This document shows, one piece after another, positions 13,039 to 20,182 of a stretch of 64,000 nt of DNA; position 1 is the stretch's first letter, and every line of letters starts with the position of its first letter. A program made the position numbers and the translations under genes. The DNA comes from Alphaproteobacteria bacterium (lineage in GTDB: Bacteria > Pseudomonadota > Alphaproteobacteria > Rhizobiales > Xanthobacteraceae): assembly GCA_005884685.1 (NCBI GenBank), contig VBAH01000059.1, forward strand, positions 1 to 64,000. Direction: 5' to 3'. The notes beneath the pieces are model-generated. The model searched no databases, was not told the origin of the DNA, and saw only the letters and a program-made list of their open reading frames with translations.

Positions 13039-13329
13039 TCACCGACCGCCAAACAGGCCGGCGTGCAGCGTGTAGTTGATGCGGTACGCGGCCACCTTCT
13101 CCGTGCCGTTTACGATGCCTTGGGACATCTCGCCCTGCGCGTTCACTGGGTAGGGGGTCGGCAGGCTGCTGTGGCCCGCGACCGGAAAGTTGTGTTTGCG
13201 TGCCACCTCCATGGCCATCATCCTGGCCGCGCCTCCCTCCACCAGCTCGGACCGCTTGTCCGCCTCCAGGCTGAGATGGCACACCGGACCCTCGGACTTG
13301 TAGCTGTCTTCGACGTAGCGAATCGCCAT
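13039..13329 (-). CDS. Small hypothetical protein (96 aa)
   Basis: ATG 13329 has AAGGAGAA at an ideal distance; the frame extends 35 codons upstream, but that part encodes the two leader elements at 13353-13423. The product starts MAIRYVEDSYKSEGPVC and has a central amphipathic helix (RMMAMEVARKHNFPV) and a C-terminal beta strand (AAYRINYTLHAG). No recognised domain. A strong ribosome site below tandem structured elements suggests regulated, possibly high, expression. Confidence 0.65.
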   Translation of the reverse strand: MAIRYVEDSYKSEGPVCHLSLEADKRSELVEGGAARMMAMEVARKHNFPVAGHSSLPTPYPVNAQGEMSQGIVNGTEKVAAYRINYTLHAGLFGGR

Positions 13330-13352
13330 GGCGTTCTCCTTCGACACCTGCC

Positions 13353-13379
13353 GCAGCAACCAGCCCGTTGCGGAGGGCT
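13353..13379 (-). promoter_or_regulatory. Leader pseudoknot element, copy 2 (imperfect)
   Basis: Minus strand: AGCCC, TCC, GCAAC, GGGCT, GGTT, GCTGC. Stem 1 is intact; stem 2 has one A-C mismatch if the usual loop is kept, or shifts to GCAAC/GTTGC with a one-base loop. It lies 24 bases upstream of the ATG at 13329. Confidence 0.45.
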
Positions 13380-13396
13380 TTGTCGCCATACCTTTT

Positions 13397-13423
13397 GCAG
13401 CTTTTAGCCCGCTGCAGAGGGCT
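13397..13423 (-). promoter_or_regulatory. Leader pseudoknot element, copy 3
   Basis: Minus strand: AGCCC, TCT, GCAGC, GGGCT, AAAA, GCTGC. Both 5-bp stems are perfect. It is in tandem with copy 2, upstream of the same small gene. Confidence 0.55.
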
Positions 13424-13668
13424 CTGATACACAATACCTAAAAGAACACAGAGTCGGCGACTGCTAGCCAGGCCCGCCGTCACGCACGACCTTGGTCCAG
13501 AGGCCCTTTGTCTTTCTCTCTGTCCTGGAGCGAAACGATCGCTCGGACGGAAGGAGAGGAAGAACAAGGGCCACGGGACAAAAGTCGCACATGACGGCAA
13601 GACGCTGGTTAAGGCGGTCGCACTCTATATTGACACGTTTGGGCGCAGTTTTAAGTTGCCTGTACGAA
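13424..13668. other. Region without a convincing gene (13330-13668 in all)
   Basis: Apart from leader copies 2 and 3, this 339-base gap holds a hairpin at 13522-13548 (GTCC-TG-GAGCGA, loop AACGA, TCGCTC-GGAC). A 42-codon minus-strand frame (13464-13592) starts MCDFCP but lacks a ribosome site and is not called. No clear promoter was found, although plus-strand TTGACA occurs near 13630 without a matching -10. Confidence 0.4.
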
Positions 13669-13935
13669 CTAATAATCAACGAACTTCACGCCCGTGGCCG
13701 ACTGGTAGTAGACCCGGACGGGACCTCCGCCCAGCAGGGCCCTGAGCGCCTGCTGCTTCGCCGTGCTCAACGAGGCGAAGTGCCGCTTGAGTTCGTCAAA
13801 GGGCTTGCGGCCCCCGCCGCCCTGGCAGCAGTGCCCGCTCTTCGCGGCATGAAGGGCACGCAGCTCAGGGAAGACCACCAGAGCGGCCGCCCTTCGTGAT
13901 AGCGCCAACAGCGTGTCGTCGTCCAGGGCCTTCAT
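13669..13935 (-). CDS. Small hypothetical protein (88 aa)
   Basis: ATG 13935 lies two bases after the preceding stop. Helical N-terminal half (LDDDTLLALSRRAAALVV), a CC pair followed by GGGGR near residue 37, and a basic helix (LKRHFASLSTAKQQALRALLGG) before a beta C-terminus (VRVYYQSATGVKFVDY). No family recognised. Tight packing with its neighbour supports expression. Confidence 0.6.
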   Translation of the reverse strand: MKALDDDTLLALSRRAAALVVFPELRALHAAKSGHCCQGGGGRKPFDELKRHFASLSTAKQQALRALLGGGPVRVYYQSATGVKFVDY

Positions 13936-13937
13936 GT

Positions 13938-14357
13938 CTAATCGTCGGTGATCTCCGCCTCTTCCTCGTCAGTCAACGAGTCGGCGATCTTCAAAGCCAG
14001 AAAAAGGGCCTTGACGTCTTTCTGAATGCTGGACCAGATCTTGTCGGCCTCGTCTTGAGAGATGGTCCAGAGCTCGACGGTCGCCTTGCGAAAGTAAGTG
14101 GGCGAGGCGTTAGCATTCGGCTCGTTGACGGGCAGCTCAGCCAGGTCCAGAGGCGTGGCAATGCTTAGAAAGCGATCTTCCGTCTGGCCCAGCGGCGCTG
14201 AAGGGTCCCTTGGCAGTCTCTCGTGGACGAACAGTTCGTTCTCGGCGCCTGAGCCGCCCGTCGCCCCCGAGGCCGTGACGACCGTGCGGTAGGCGGTCAG
14301 GCCGGAGACCGTGCCTCGTTGCTGCGCCTGCCTGGTGAGCGTAACGGACCTGGCCAC
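13938..14357 (-). CDS. Hypothetical phage-type protein (139 aa)
   Basis: GTG 14357 follows AAGGAAGG at a good distance; the longer frame is shadow of the response regulator gene. The product reads ARSVTLTRQAQQRGTVSG at its start, then has a beta region with FLSIATPLDLAELPV and YFRKATVEL and a helical end (IQKDVKALFLALKIADSL) with an acidic tail. The layout resembles small phage virion or tail-associated proteins, but I cannot name a family. Confidence 0.6.
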   Translation of the reverse strand: MARSVTLTRQAQQRGTVSGLTAYRTVVTASGATGGSGAENELFVHERLPRDPSAPLGQTEDRFLSIATPLDLAELPVNEPNANASPTYFRKATVELWTISQDEADKIWSSIQKDVKALFLALKIADSLTDEEEAEITDD

Positions 14358-14370
14358 GAGGCCCTTCCTT

Positions 14371-14745
14371 TCACAGCGTCGCGCCCACCTGGCGAAGGGC
14401 CTTGAGGATATCTTCGACCGAGCACGGCTTTCGGACAAAACCGACAGGACCGAGGCCATCCACGGCCCGGCCCAGGTCAGTCAGGTCTTTGTCGCCCACG
14501 GCCGTCTGGAACACCACGGGCGCGTCGGTAAAAAAGGGCCGCTTACGCAGGGCCTTCAAACACTCGAGGCCGTCGCCGCCCGGTAACAAGTAGTCAATGA
14601 TGGCGGCGTCGGGGTGAGAGTCATCAACCACCTTCTCGGCCTCTCGAACGTCCGGGGCGATCAACGTCTTGTGTCCTGTTTGGCCTAGCAACTCGGCCAG
14701 ACAGGTAGCAGTCACGGGGTGGTCCTCGACTATCAGGATGAGCAC
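14371..14745 (-). CDS. Stand-alone response-regulator receiver domain
   Basis: GTG 14745 has GGAGGG seven bases upstream; the frame upstream is shadow. The 124-residue product is a bare receiver domain: acidic pair Glu7-Asp8 (LIVEDHP), phospho-acceptor Asp51 (AAIIDYLLPGGDG), Thr81 (VVFQTAVGD) and Lys106 (VGFVRKP) are all in place. There is no output domain. Single-domain receivers act by protein contact, as in CheY or Spo0F. On a phage it may tap a host histidine kinase pathway; no kinase is encoded in this window. Confidence 0.85.
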   Translation of the reverse strand: MLILIVEDHPVTATCLAELLGQTGHKTLIAPDVREAEKVVDDSHPDAAIIDYLLPGGDGLECLKALRKRPFFTDAPVVFQTAVGDKDLTDLGRAVDGLGPVGFVRKPCSVEDILKALRQVGATL

Positions 14746-14758
14746 TGTCAGGCCCTCC

Positions 14759-15301
14759 TCAGGGCGCGGGCTTGGCCACGGGCGGTTGCGCGGCCTGTGC
14801 CACGGGCGGTTGCGCGGCCTGTGCCACGGCGACAGCGTCGCGCGTCGCCTGACCGGTCTGTTGCAACAAGCCCGTGTTATGGGCCGTCTCCCTGGCCACG
14901 GCCTCTGCGCGAGCCTTGGCCTCTCTGTATGGCGGCCTGGGAGGCATGGGAGGCACTTCGCCCAGGTCATGGCCGGCTGCCTTGCAGACCTTGGCCATTC
15001 TCTCAGCCATGGTGTGGAACAAAGTCATCCAGGTGTAGATCCCCTCCAGGCGGCCCTGGCACTCGGCATGGTCCTCGTACAGACTGGTAATGGCGCACTG
15101 CTGCTCCGCAGTGTGCAGGCTTAGTCGCCTGATCTGCTCCTCCTGTCTATTCACGATCTCCATATATTGCCCTACTGCGGCGGCCTCCTTCTCCTGGTTT
15201 ATCTTATGCCTCGCGTTTAACAGTAAGATTACCGCTGTAATTACGCTCGTTACCAGTGTCGCTACCCCTGCAATCAGGGCCGCTACGAGGCCTTCCGACA
15301 T
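14759..15301 (-). CDS. Membrane-anchored coiled-coil protein (180 aa)
   Basis: ATG 15301 is chosen; upstream codons are GC-rich shadow. One N-terminal transmembrane segment (LVAALIAGVATLVTSVITAV in spaced form, roughly residues 5-27) is followed by a charged coiled coil (KINQEKEAAAVGQYMEIVNRQEEQ, spaced) and an Ala/Pro/Gln tail with the repeat AQAAQPPV. It resembles spanin, holin or phage membrane proteins in architecture only. It lies 13 bases upstream of the receiver gene, so the two may work together. Confidence 0.6.
   Translation of the reverse strand: MSEGLVAALIAGVATLVTSVITAVILLLNARHKINQEKEAAAVGQYMEIVNRQEEQIRRLSLHTAEQQCAITSLYEDHAECQGRLEGIYTWMTLFHTMAERMAKVCKAAGHDLGEVPPMPPRPPYREAKARAEAVARETAHNTGLLQQTGQATRDAVAVAQAAQPPVAQAAQPPVAKPAP
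14775..14830. repeat. 24-bp tandem repeat in the 3' end of the membrane protein gene
   Basis: The unit GCCACGGGCGGTTGCGCGGC plus CTGT occurs twice, with a third partial copy. It encodes the AQAAQPPV repeats at the C-terminus. Confidence 0.85.
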
Positions 15302-15424
15302 TAAACCGCCCCCTCTTGCTAGTAACCTCATCCGCGGCAAGCGCCGGACAGAAATAAACAATAACCTACGCCACGAACGAAGTGGGGCCGGGAAAAAGGG
15401 GTAGTTGGGCCTCTCACCCGGCTG

Positions 15425-16813
15425 TCACGTCGTGCTGGGCCAGTTGCCATCCACCGTGTGCTGGCGGGCAAGGGTCGGTACGAGCACGTAGGTCTTGAGG
15501 GCCGGCAGACTGTTCTGCGAGATCTGAATGTCCACGTGCGTTCGAGCTTCCTGGTTGGTCTTGATCAGGTGCAAGATCGCTTCTCTCTTCGCCAGGTAAG
15601 CGTGCGTACCGTTCGGGTAGCGCACCACGCCGACGCGTTGAGAGAGCTTCTCACTGACTTCCGCGTCGGTGAACAGCCCGCCGACGTAGACGAATTGCCA
15701 GTCGGAAGGGAGCTCGGACATGGCCTCGGCGAGGCGCGTCTTGAAGTCAGGGACAAGGGAAACATCGTCCTCGAAGATCAAGACTTCTTCAAAGCTCATC
15801 ATGGCCAGCGCTCGCCAGAGCGCCGTGTGTGAGAGAAAACAGCCTGTGTGGCCGGGCGCCATGATGTAGCCGGGCGTCGCTTCTCTGGTCGGTCGTACGC
15901 CAAGCTCAGGGCCGTAGAGCCCCTCGAAGAACCGGACGTCAAGGCCCTGCTCTCGAAAATGCGAAAGAGCGGCCTCTCCTCGTTCGGGGTGCTGGCTGCA
16001 AGTGATGCAAAAGGCAGGCGGCGTTCGTGGCATGGGCTTGGCGTGAGTCACCGCGGGCGCGCGCGACGGCCCTCTCCAGGCGTACAGATGGCCTCTGTCC
16101 CCCTGATCGACCTTGGTAGAAACAACAAAGCCGCTGGCCTGAAACAAGGCCGGCAGGTCCTGCGGGCCCCGGTGGTACTCCATGACGACGCGCTCTACCT
16201 TGTCCCAGCTCTTGCAGGCCCTCAGGACCGCGTATTCGGCCCCCTCGCAGTCGATCTTGACCAGCTCGACACGGTCCTTGCCGGAGCCCGTCAAGAGCCT
16301 TTCGATGGCCCTGTCCAGAGAGACCATGCGCGTCCCACCGCTCGTGGCGGGTAGTGCTACACCAGAGGCCGTGGACCTCTTCGCCGCCTCGTGATAGGTC
16401 GCGGCGCCGTCACTGGGCCCCACGGCCTCGTCGAAGACGACTATTCTCGTCGTCCCTCTCTCGCGCAACTGCTCGACGTTGCGTCGCAAGATGGCCAGAG
16501 ACTTTTTCCAGGGCTCATAGGAGTGAACCAGCGCCGCGCCTCTTTCATGACACGCGAAGAGGAAAGCGCCGAAAGAGCTGCCCACGTCCAGGACGGCCTG
16601 GCCCTTCATGCTCTCGGGTAGTTGGTACTCGTTCTGGCCGACTACGTAGGAGAAGACAGGCGGGTCGTCGGTGTTCCAGCGGAGAAGAAACCAGGGGGGT
16701 GGCGAGACCCAGACGAGCTTTTTCTCCAGTTCCTGGTGACTCAGGCGATAGAGGGACTGCGTACGGTCGTGGATACCGGCCGAGACGACCCAGGAACCCT
16801 GTTCAACCGGCAT
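15425..16813 (-). CDS. FkbM-type methyltransferase fused to a GT25-type glycosyltransferase
   Basis: ATG 16813 has AGGAGG seven bases upstream; the longer frame is shadow. Residues ~70-245 are an FkbM-like SAM methyltransferase (AVLDVGSSFGAF near 73-84, VELVKIDCEGAEY near 182-194). Residues ~265-460 are a glycosyltransferase of the LPS-biosynthesis GT25 type: FCITCSQHPER, GHTGCFLSHTALW near 321-333 and VLIFEDDVSL with the acidic triplet at 348-350. The fusion should glycosylate and O-methylate a surface or virion glycan. It lies beside a beta-propeller glycan-enzyme-like gene, suggesting a glycan-modifying set. Confidence 0.8.
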   Translation of the reverse strand: MPVEQGSWVVSAGIHDRTQSLYRLSHQELEKKLVWVSPPPWFLLRWNTDDPPVFSYVVGQNEYQLPESMKGQAVLDVGSSFGAFLFACHERGAALVHSYEPWKKSLAILRRNVEQLRERGTTRIVVFDEAVGPSDGAATYHEAAKRSTASGVALPATSGGTRMVSLDRAIERLLTGSGKDRVELVKIDCEGAEYAVLRACKSWDKVERVVMEYHRGPQDLPALFQASGFVVSTKVDQGDRGHLYAWRGPSRAPAVTHAKPMPRTPPAFCITCSQHPERGEAALSHFREQGLDVRFFEGLYGPELGVRPTREATPGYIMAPGHTGCFLSHTALWRALAMMSFEEVLIFEDDVSLVPDFKTRLAEAMSELPSDWQFVYVGGLFTDAEVSEKLSQRVGVVRYPNGTHAYLAKREAILHLIKTNQEARTHVDIQISQNSLPALKTYVLVPTLARQHTVDGNWPSTT

Positions 16814-16877
16814 AGACAAGCCTCCTACAGTTCTAATAAGGTAACTACTCTGCTCAATGACTGGAGGCGCTACAGCC

Positions 16878-17948
16878 ATGCCTGAGTTTGACGCGACGGT
16901 TGAATACAGAGACGTACCGGACGAGCCTGGGTACATGGCTGGTAGCGACGGCAGCGTATGGTCGAGCCGCATGCGAGGTCATTGGCGACAACTGCACCCG
17001 CCGAAAGACAGCCACAACTACCGACAGGTCAAGCTGTCCGGTCGCGGTTACCTCGTACACCGTCTTGTCATGCGTACCTTTGTGGGGCCTTGTCCGGCCG
17101 GGCAGGAGGTTCGACACGCCGACGCAGACAGAAGCAATAACGACCTGTCCAACCTCTCCTACGGCACGCCGAAACAGAACGCATGCGACAAACAGGTTGC
17201 TACCAGACGACAGCCCCGCCGCAAAAAGCGAAAGCAGCGGCAGCAGGAACGACTCGACCCGAGCGTAACCTATCGGCCCGTACCCGACTTTCCGGGATAT
17301 CTTGCCGGGGACAACGGGACTATCTGGTCTTCTCACGGGCAGGACGGATGGCGACGACTGCGGGAAGCGAACAGCAAGGGCTACAAGCGGATAGGCCTGT
17401 GTCGCCACAGCAGACAAGTAACCGACAGCGTCCACGCGATCATCCTGCGCGTATTTGTCGGACCTCGCCCGCCCGACAAGCAATGCTGCCACCGCGACGG
17501 AAACAAGACGAACAACCGTCTGGAAAACCTCTACTACGGCACGGCAGCGGAGAACGCCGCCGATCGGGCGACACACGGGAGAACCGCGCGAGGGGAGCGA
17601 GGTGGGAACGCCAAACTCGTCGAGTCGCAAGTGGTCGAGATCAGGGAGCGCGTGGCGGCAGGCGAGACGCATGACGACGTTGCCGAGGCCTTCGGCGTCA
17701 GCGACTCGCTCGTGCAGTTGATTGCGAACGGGCGGTCCTGGAAGCACGTCGGAGGGCCACGAACCGTCGTCGGTGCCGCCAAGGGCGAGCGTAACGGGAC
17801 GGCCACGCTCACCGAGACGCAGGTACGAGAGATCAGGGCCCTTGCTGCGACTGGAGTTCGGCAGACGGAAATATGCCGCCGACTTGGCGTCCGGAAAGGC
17901 GCGGTTGGGCACGTCGTTCGTGGTAGTCGCTGGAAGCATCTGCTCTAG
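16878..17948 (+). CDS. HNH homing endonuclease with duplicated NUMOD4-HNH and HTH units
   Basis: ATG 16878 follows TGGAGG. The 356-residue protein is an internal duplication. Unit 1 has VPDEPGYMAGSDGSVWS (NUMOD4-like), VHRLVMRTFVG and RHADADRSNNDLSNL; unit 2 has VPDFPGYLAGDNGTIWS, VHAIILRVFVG and CHRDGNKTNNRLENL. The first histidine of the HNH motif in unit 1 is replaced (RHADAD), in unit 2 it is CHRDGN. Two C-terminal helix-turn-helix repeats follow, each ending SWKHV or RWKHL, likely for DNA contact. It is free-standing, on the strand opposite its neighbours, a usual sign of a mobile endonuclease gene. Confidence 0.85.
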   Translation: MPEFDATVEYRDVPDEPGYMAGSDGSVWSSRMRGHWRQLHPPKDSHNYRQVKLSGRGYLVHRLVMRTFVGPCPAGQEVRHADADRSNNDLSNLSYGTPKQNACDKQVATRRQPRRKKRKQRQQERLDPSVTYRPVPDFPGYLAGDNGTIWSSHGQDGWRRLREANSKGYKRIGLCRHSRQVTDSVHAIILRVFVGPRPPDKQCCHRDGNKTNNRLENLYYGTAAENAADRATHGRTARGERGGNAKLVESQVVEIRERVAAGETHDDVAEAFGVSDSLVQLIANGRSWKHVGGPRTVVGAAKGERNGTATLTETQVREIRALAATGVRQTEICRRLGVRKGAVGHVVRGSRWKHLL

Positions 17949-18982
17949 CCCTTTAGTAGCACGGCGCCACACGGGAAGATCACACTCGCGTACTGCGACG
18001 CCGGTTTCGTACTCACGTCGGCCGTCAAGAGCGCGTAGGGGACGTAGCGGGAGATCCTAAAGGGTGGTCGTGCCTGGAACGTCCACAGGAGCGCACGGTA
18101 GGTCCACACGCCGTTTTTCTGTATACGGTCGTGACCGAAACACCAGAATTCGTCGCCGACGCGGACGGGAGCTGCACCACCTCTCATCTCTCCCCCGCTC
18201 CACGGCGCAGGAAACGGGGTGTTGTAGACCATCTCCGCCCTGTCACCATCAATCTTCAAGACCTGGTGCGGGGTGGTGGAGTAAGACGCATAAAGCTGAT
18301 CTTCAAAGGAGAAGAACCCGAAGTTCTTCTCCCACCCGTTACGCTTCTCGTAGTGCGGGTAGAACACCCTCTCCACGCGCAGGTCGTCGCCAAGCCTGGC
18401 GTAGAGCTGACTGGTATGCCTGATGCGTCGACCGCCTACCACGCCGATGAAGGAGACATGCACCTTGCCCTGGTGCATGAAGAGCCTCGGGTCCTCTCGC
18501 CCGTAGTTGGCCTCCCTGTGGTGCAGCTCCAGCTTCCAGGCCGATCCGTACGGCTTGAAGTCCTTGTCCAGCCGGATCAGATAGATCTCCGAGCCTGCCC
18601 AGCCGTTTCTGAAGGCGAACAGGTAGTCATCCTGGTAGGCCAGGATGCTGCCGTTGAACCGTTTTCCCGGCACGTCGGGGGCTATATTCTTCTCGTCGAA
18701 ACGGGCGACCAGAGAGGCTGGCTCGACCACTTCCCTCGCTGAGATCGGTACGGGCGTGTCTATCGGGGAGCGATCATTACAAATACTGCAGCACTCGACG
18801 CCCGAGAGTAGCTTGCTCTCCGTGCATTGCCCGTGGATGACACAGGTGCGCAGGTGGACCTGCAGCGTACCGGTGCAACTCGGGCAAGGCCTCGACTCGC
18901 CGGTCGGCGAGCCCAGATGGCGGCAGGGAGGGCGAGTCGACGCCAGGGTTGCGATCCGCGCGTGCAATTCGTCGACGTTCAT
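17945..18982 (-). CDS. Beta-propeller glycan-enzyme-like protein (GH130/GH43-like) with Cys-rich head
   Basis: ATG 18982 follows a GGGGG site. Residues ~20-75 form a Cys-rich head: CRHLG, CPSC, CVIHGQC and ECCSIC, a spacing often found in planctomycete glycosyltransferase neighbourhoods. The rest looks like a five-bladed propeller: FNGSILAYQDDYLFAFRN, YGREDPRLF (the DPR motif), KVHVSFIG, SQLYARLG, WEKNFGFF, GGEMRGGAAPV and WCFGHDR. This matches the fold of mannosyl-phosphorylases and related enzymes; substrate and activity are unknown. It overlaps the HNH gene tail to tail by 4 bases. Confidence 0.7.
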   Translation of the reverse strand: MNVDELHARIATLASTRPPCRHLGSPTGESRPCPSCTGTLQVHLRTCVIHGQCTESKLLSGVECCSICNDRSPIDTPVPISAREVVEPASLVARFDEKNIAPDVPGKRFNGSILAYQDDYLFAFRNGWAGSEIYLIRLDKDFKPYGSAWKLELHHREANYGREDPRLFMHQGKVHVSFIGVVGGRRIRHTSQLYARLGDDLRVERVFYPHYEKRNGWEKNFGFFSFEDQLYASYSTTPHQVLKIDGDRAEMVYNTPFPAPWSGGEMRGGAAPVRVGDEFWCFGHDRIQKNGVWTYRALLWTFQARPPFRISRYVPYALLTADVSTKPASQYASVIFPCGAVLLKG

Positions 18983-18983
18983 T

Positions 18984-20165
18984 TCAGGCCCCCGACACGT
19001 CGAAAGAGGCGGGCCAGCCAGTGCCAACCGATAGCTCCGCCAGGTCTAAGGTCTTGGGGAAAGTACAGTCCCATGGCGTACCGATGGACCCACTAACGGC
19101 GTAAAGCGCCTGAATTGAGCCACCGGACAGCTGATAGAAAAACGCGTACAAGAGCGGCGGCCCGGCCCCATTGGGGTTGGCTTGTACTACCCACTCGTAG
19201 CCTCCCAGGTCACCGGACCGATAGCAGTTGCAGGCCGAGCAACCCGGACAGCCGGATGTACTCAGTGGAAGGTTGAACGTCCCGTTGGCCGCGCCGTTGC
19301 TCACCCCCGCGATCGTGAACGTGACATGGCCTGGCAAGCTGCCGCCGCATACGGTGCCTCCACCGCCACCGCCGCCTCCACCGCCGCCTCCACCGCCGCC
19401 TCCACCGCCGCCTCCACAGCCAAGCTCCAGCGTGATCAGCCCGCCTCCCTCCCCTGGAGCAATCACGATTCGTACGCACGTTGGCTGGCACGTCGATTCT
19501 TCGATGTGCTGGATAAAGGTTTCACAGGGCAAGAGCCCTCCGGAAAGCGCACCGCACTTCCAGTTCCCGTTGAAGCCAAACCAACCGCCAGGCTCAGGCG
19601 ATCCTGGCGGGCCAGGCGGTGGCGTGCAAGGCGGGTCCGTCTCCGGGCGTGTTACGCCGAACCCCTTGTTACTGCATACGATGTTCCCCGAGACCCGTAC
19701 TTGCCCGTCGCTTGACTCATAGTTGATCCGAAAGCCGTTGCCGGCACCTTCAAAAGGCACCATAAGCGTGACCGGCCCATCACCTGGACAGGCCGACGGG
19801 TTAGGGGTGATCGTTAGCGGCAAAGGCGTACCGACCACCTCCTTGCAGCACTGGGTGAGCACGCCTCCCCCACCTCCGCCCGGACCGCTGCCTCCGCCCG
19901 GACAGTCGCAGCAGCCGTTATTTCGTACGTACTCCCACGGGCCCTGGCTCACCGCGCCTGCGATGATGGTCATCTTGGCCCGGTGCTCACGTTTGACGCC
20001 TTCTACGCAGTCTTCGCGGTAGAGGTAGAACGAGTCCGTATCGGGCCCCGACCCTGAGCCCATGCCGCTCTCGGGGCAGAACCAGCCGGCCCCCGCAGGG
20101 AGGAAGCTCAGAGGCGGCGTCGCCGTCATCTCCGGGCAGTCTTCTTCGTCCGGCGGCAGTGCCAT
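18984..20165 (-). CDS. Cys-rich protein with long polyglycine tract (393 aa)
   Basis: Starts at ATG 20165. It contains over 20 cysteines, often paired (NNGCCDCPGG, LTQCCKEV, GCPGCSACNCYRSGDLGG), and two glycine-rich stretches, one an uninterrupted run of about 24 Gly at residues ~250-275. Otherwise beta-rich segments suggest repeated small disulfide or metal-bound domains. The polyglycine run would be a flexible linker. It follows a putative baseplate protein, so a tail-fibre or adhesion role is possible but not shown. No family recognised. Confidence 0.65.
   Translation of the reverse strand: MALPPDEEDCPEMTATPPLSFLPAGAGWFCPESGMGSGSGPDTDSFYLYREDCVEGVKREHRAKMTIIAGAVSQGPWEYVRNNGCCDCPGGGSGPGGGGGGVLTQCCKEVVGTPLPLTITPNPSACPGDGPVTLMVPFEGAGNGFRINYESSDGQVRVSGNIVCSNKGFGVTRPETDPPCTPPPGPPGSPEPGGWFGFNGNWKCGALSGGLLPCETFIQHIEESTCQPTCVRIVIAPGEGGGLITLELGCGGGGGGGGGGGGGGGGGGGGTVCGGSLPGHVTFTIAGVSNGAANGTFNLPLSTSGCPGCSACNCYRSGDLGGYEWVVQANPNGAGPPLLYAFFYQLSGGSIQALYAVSGSIGTPWDCTFPKTLDLAELSVGTGWPASFDVSGA
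19359..19416. repeat. 12-bp microsatellite encoding polyglycine
   Basis: Plus-strand unit CCGCCGCCTCCA repeated about four to five times, read on the minus strand as Gly codons. Such tracts are prone to length change by slippage. Confidence 0.85.
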
Positions 20166-20182
20166 GCGAGAGCGCTCAGCGG

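Noticed and set aside
13464-13679. 71-codon minus-strand frame starting at TTG 13679
   Set aside because: It would start inside the end of the preceding gene with no ribosome site, and its composition is unlike neighbouring proteins.
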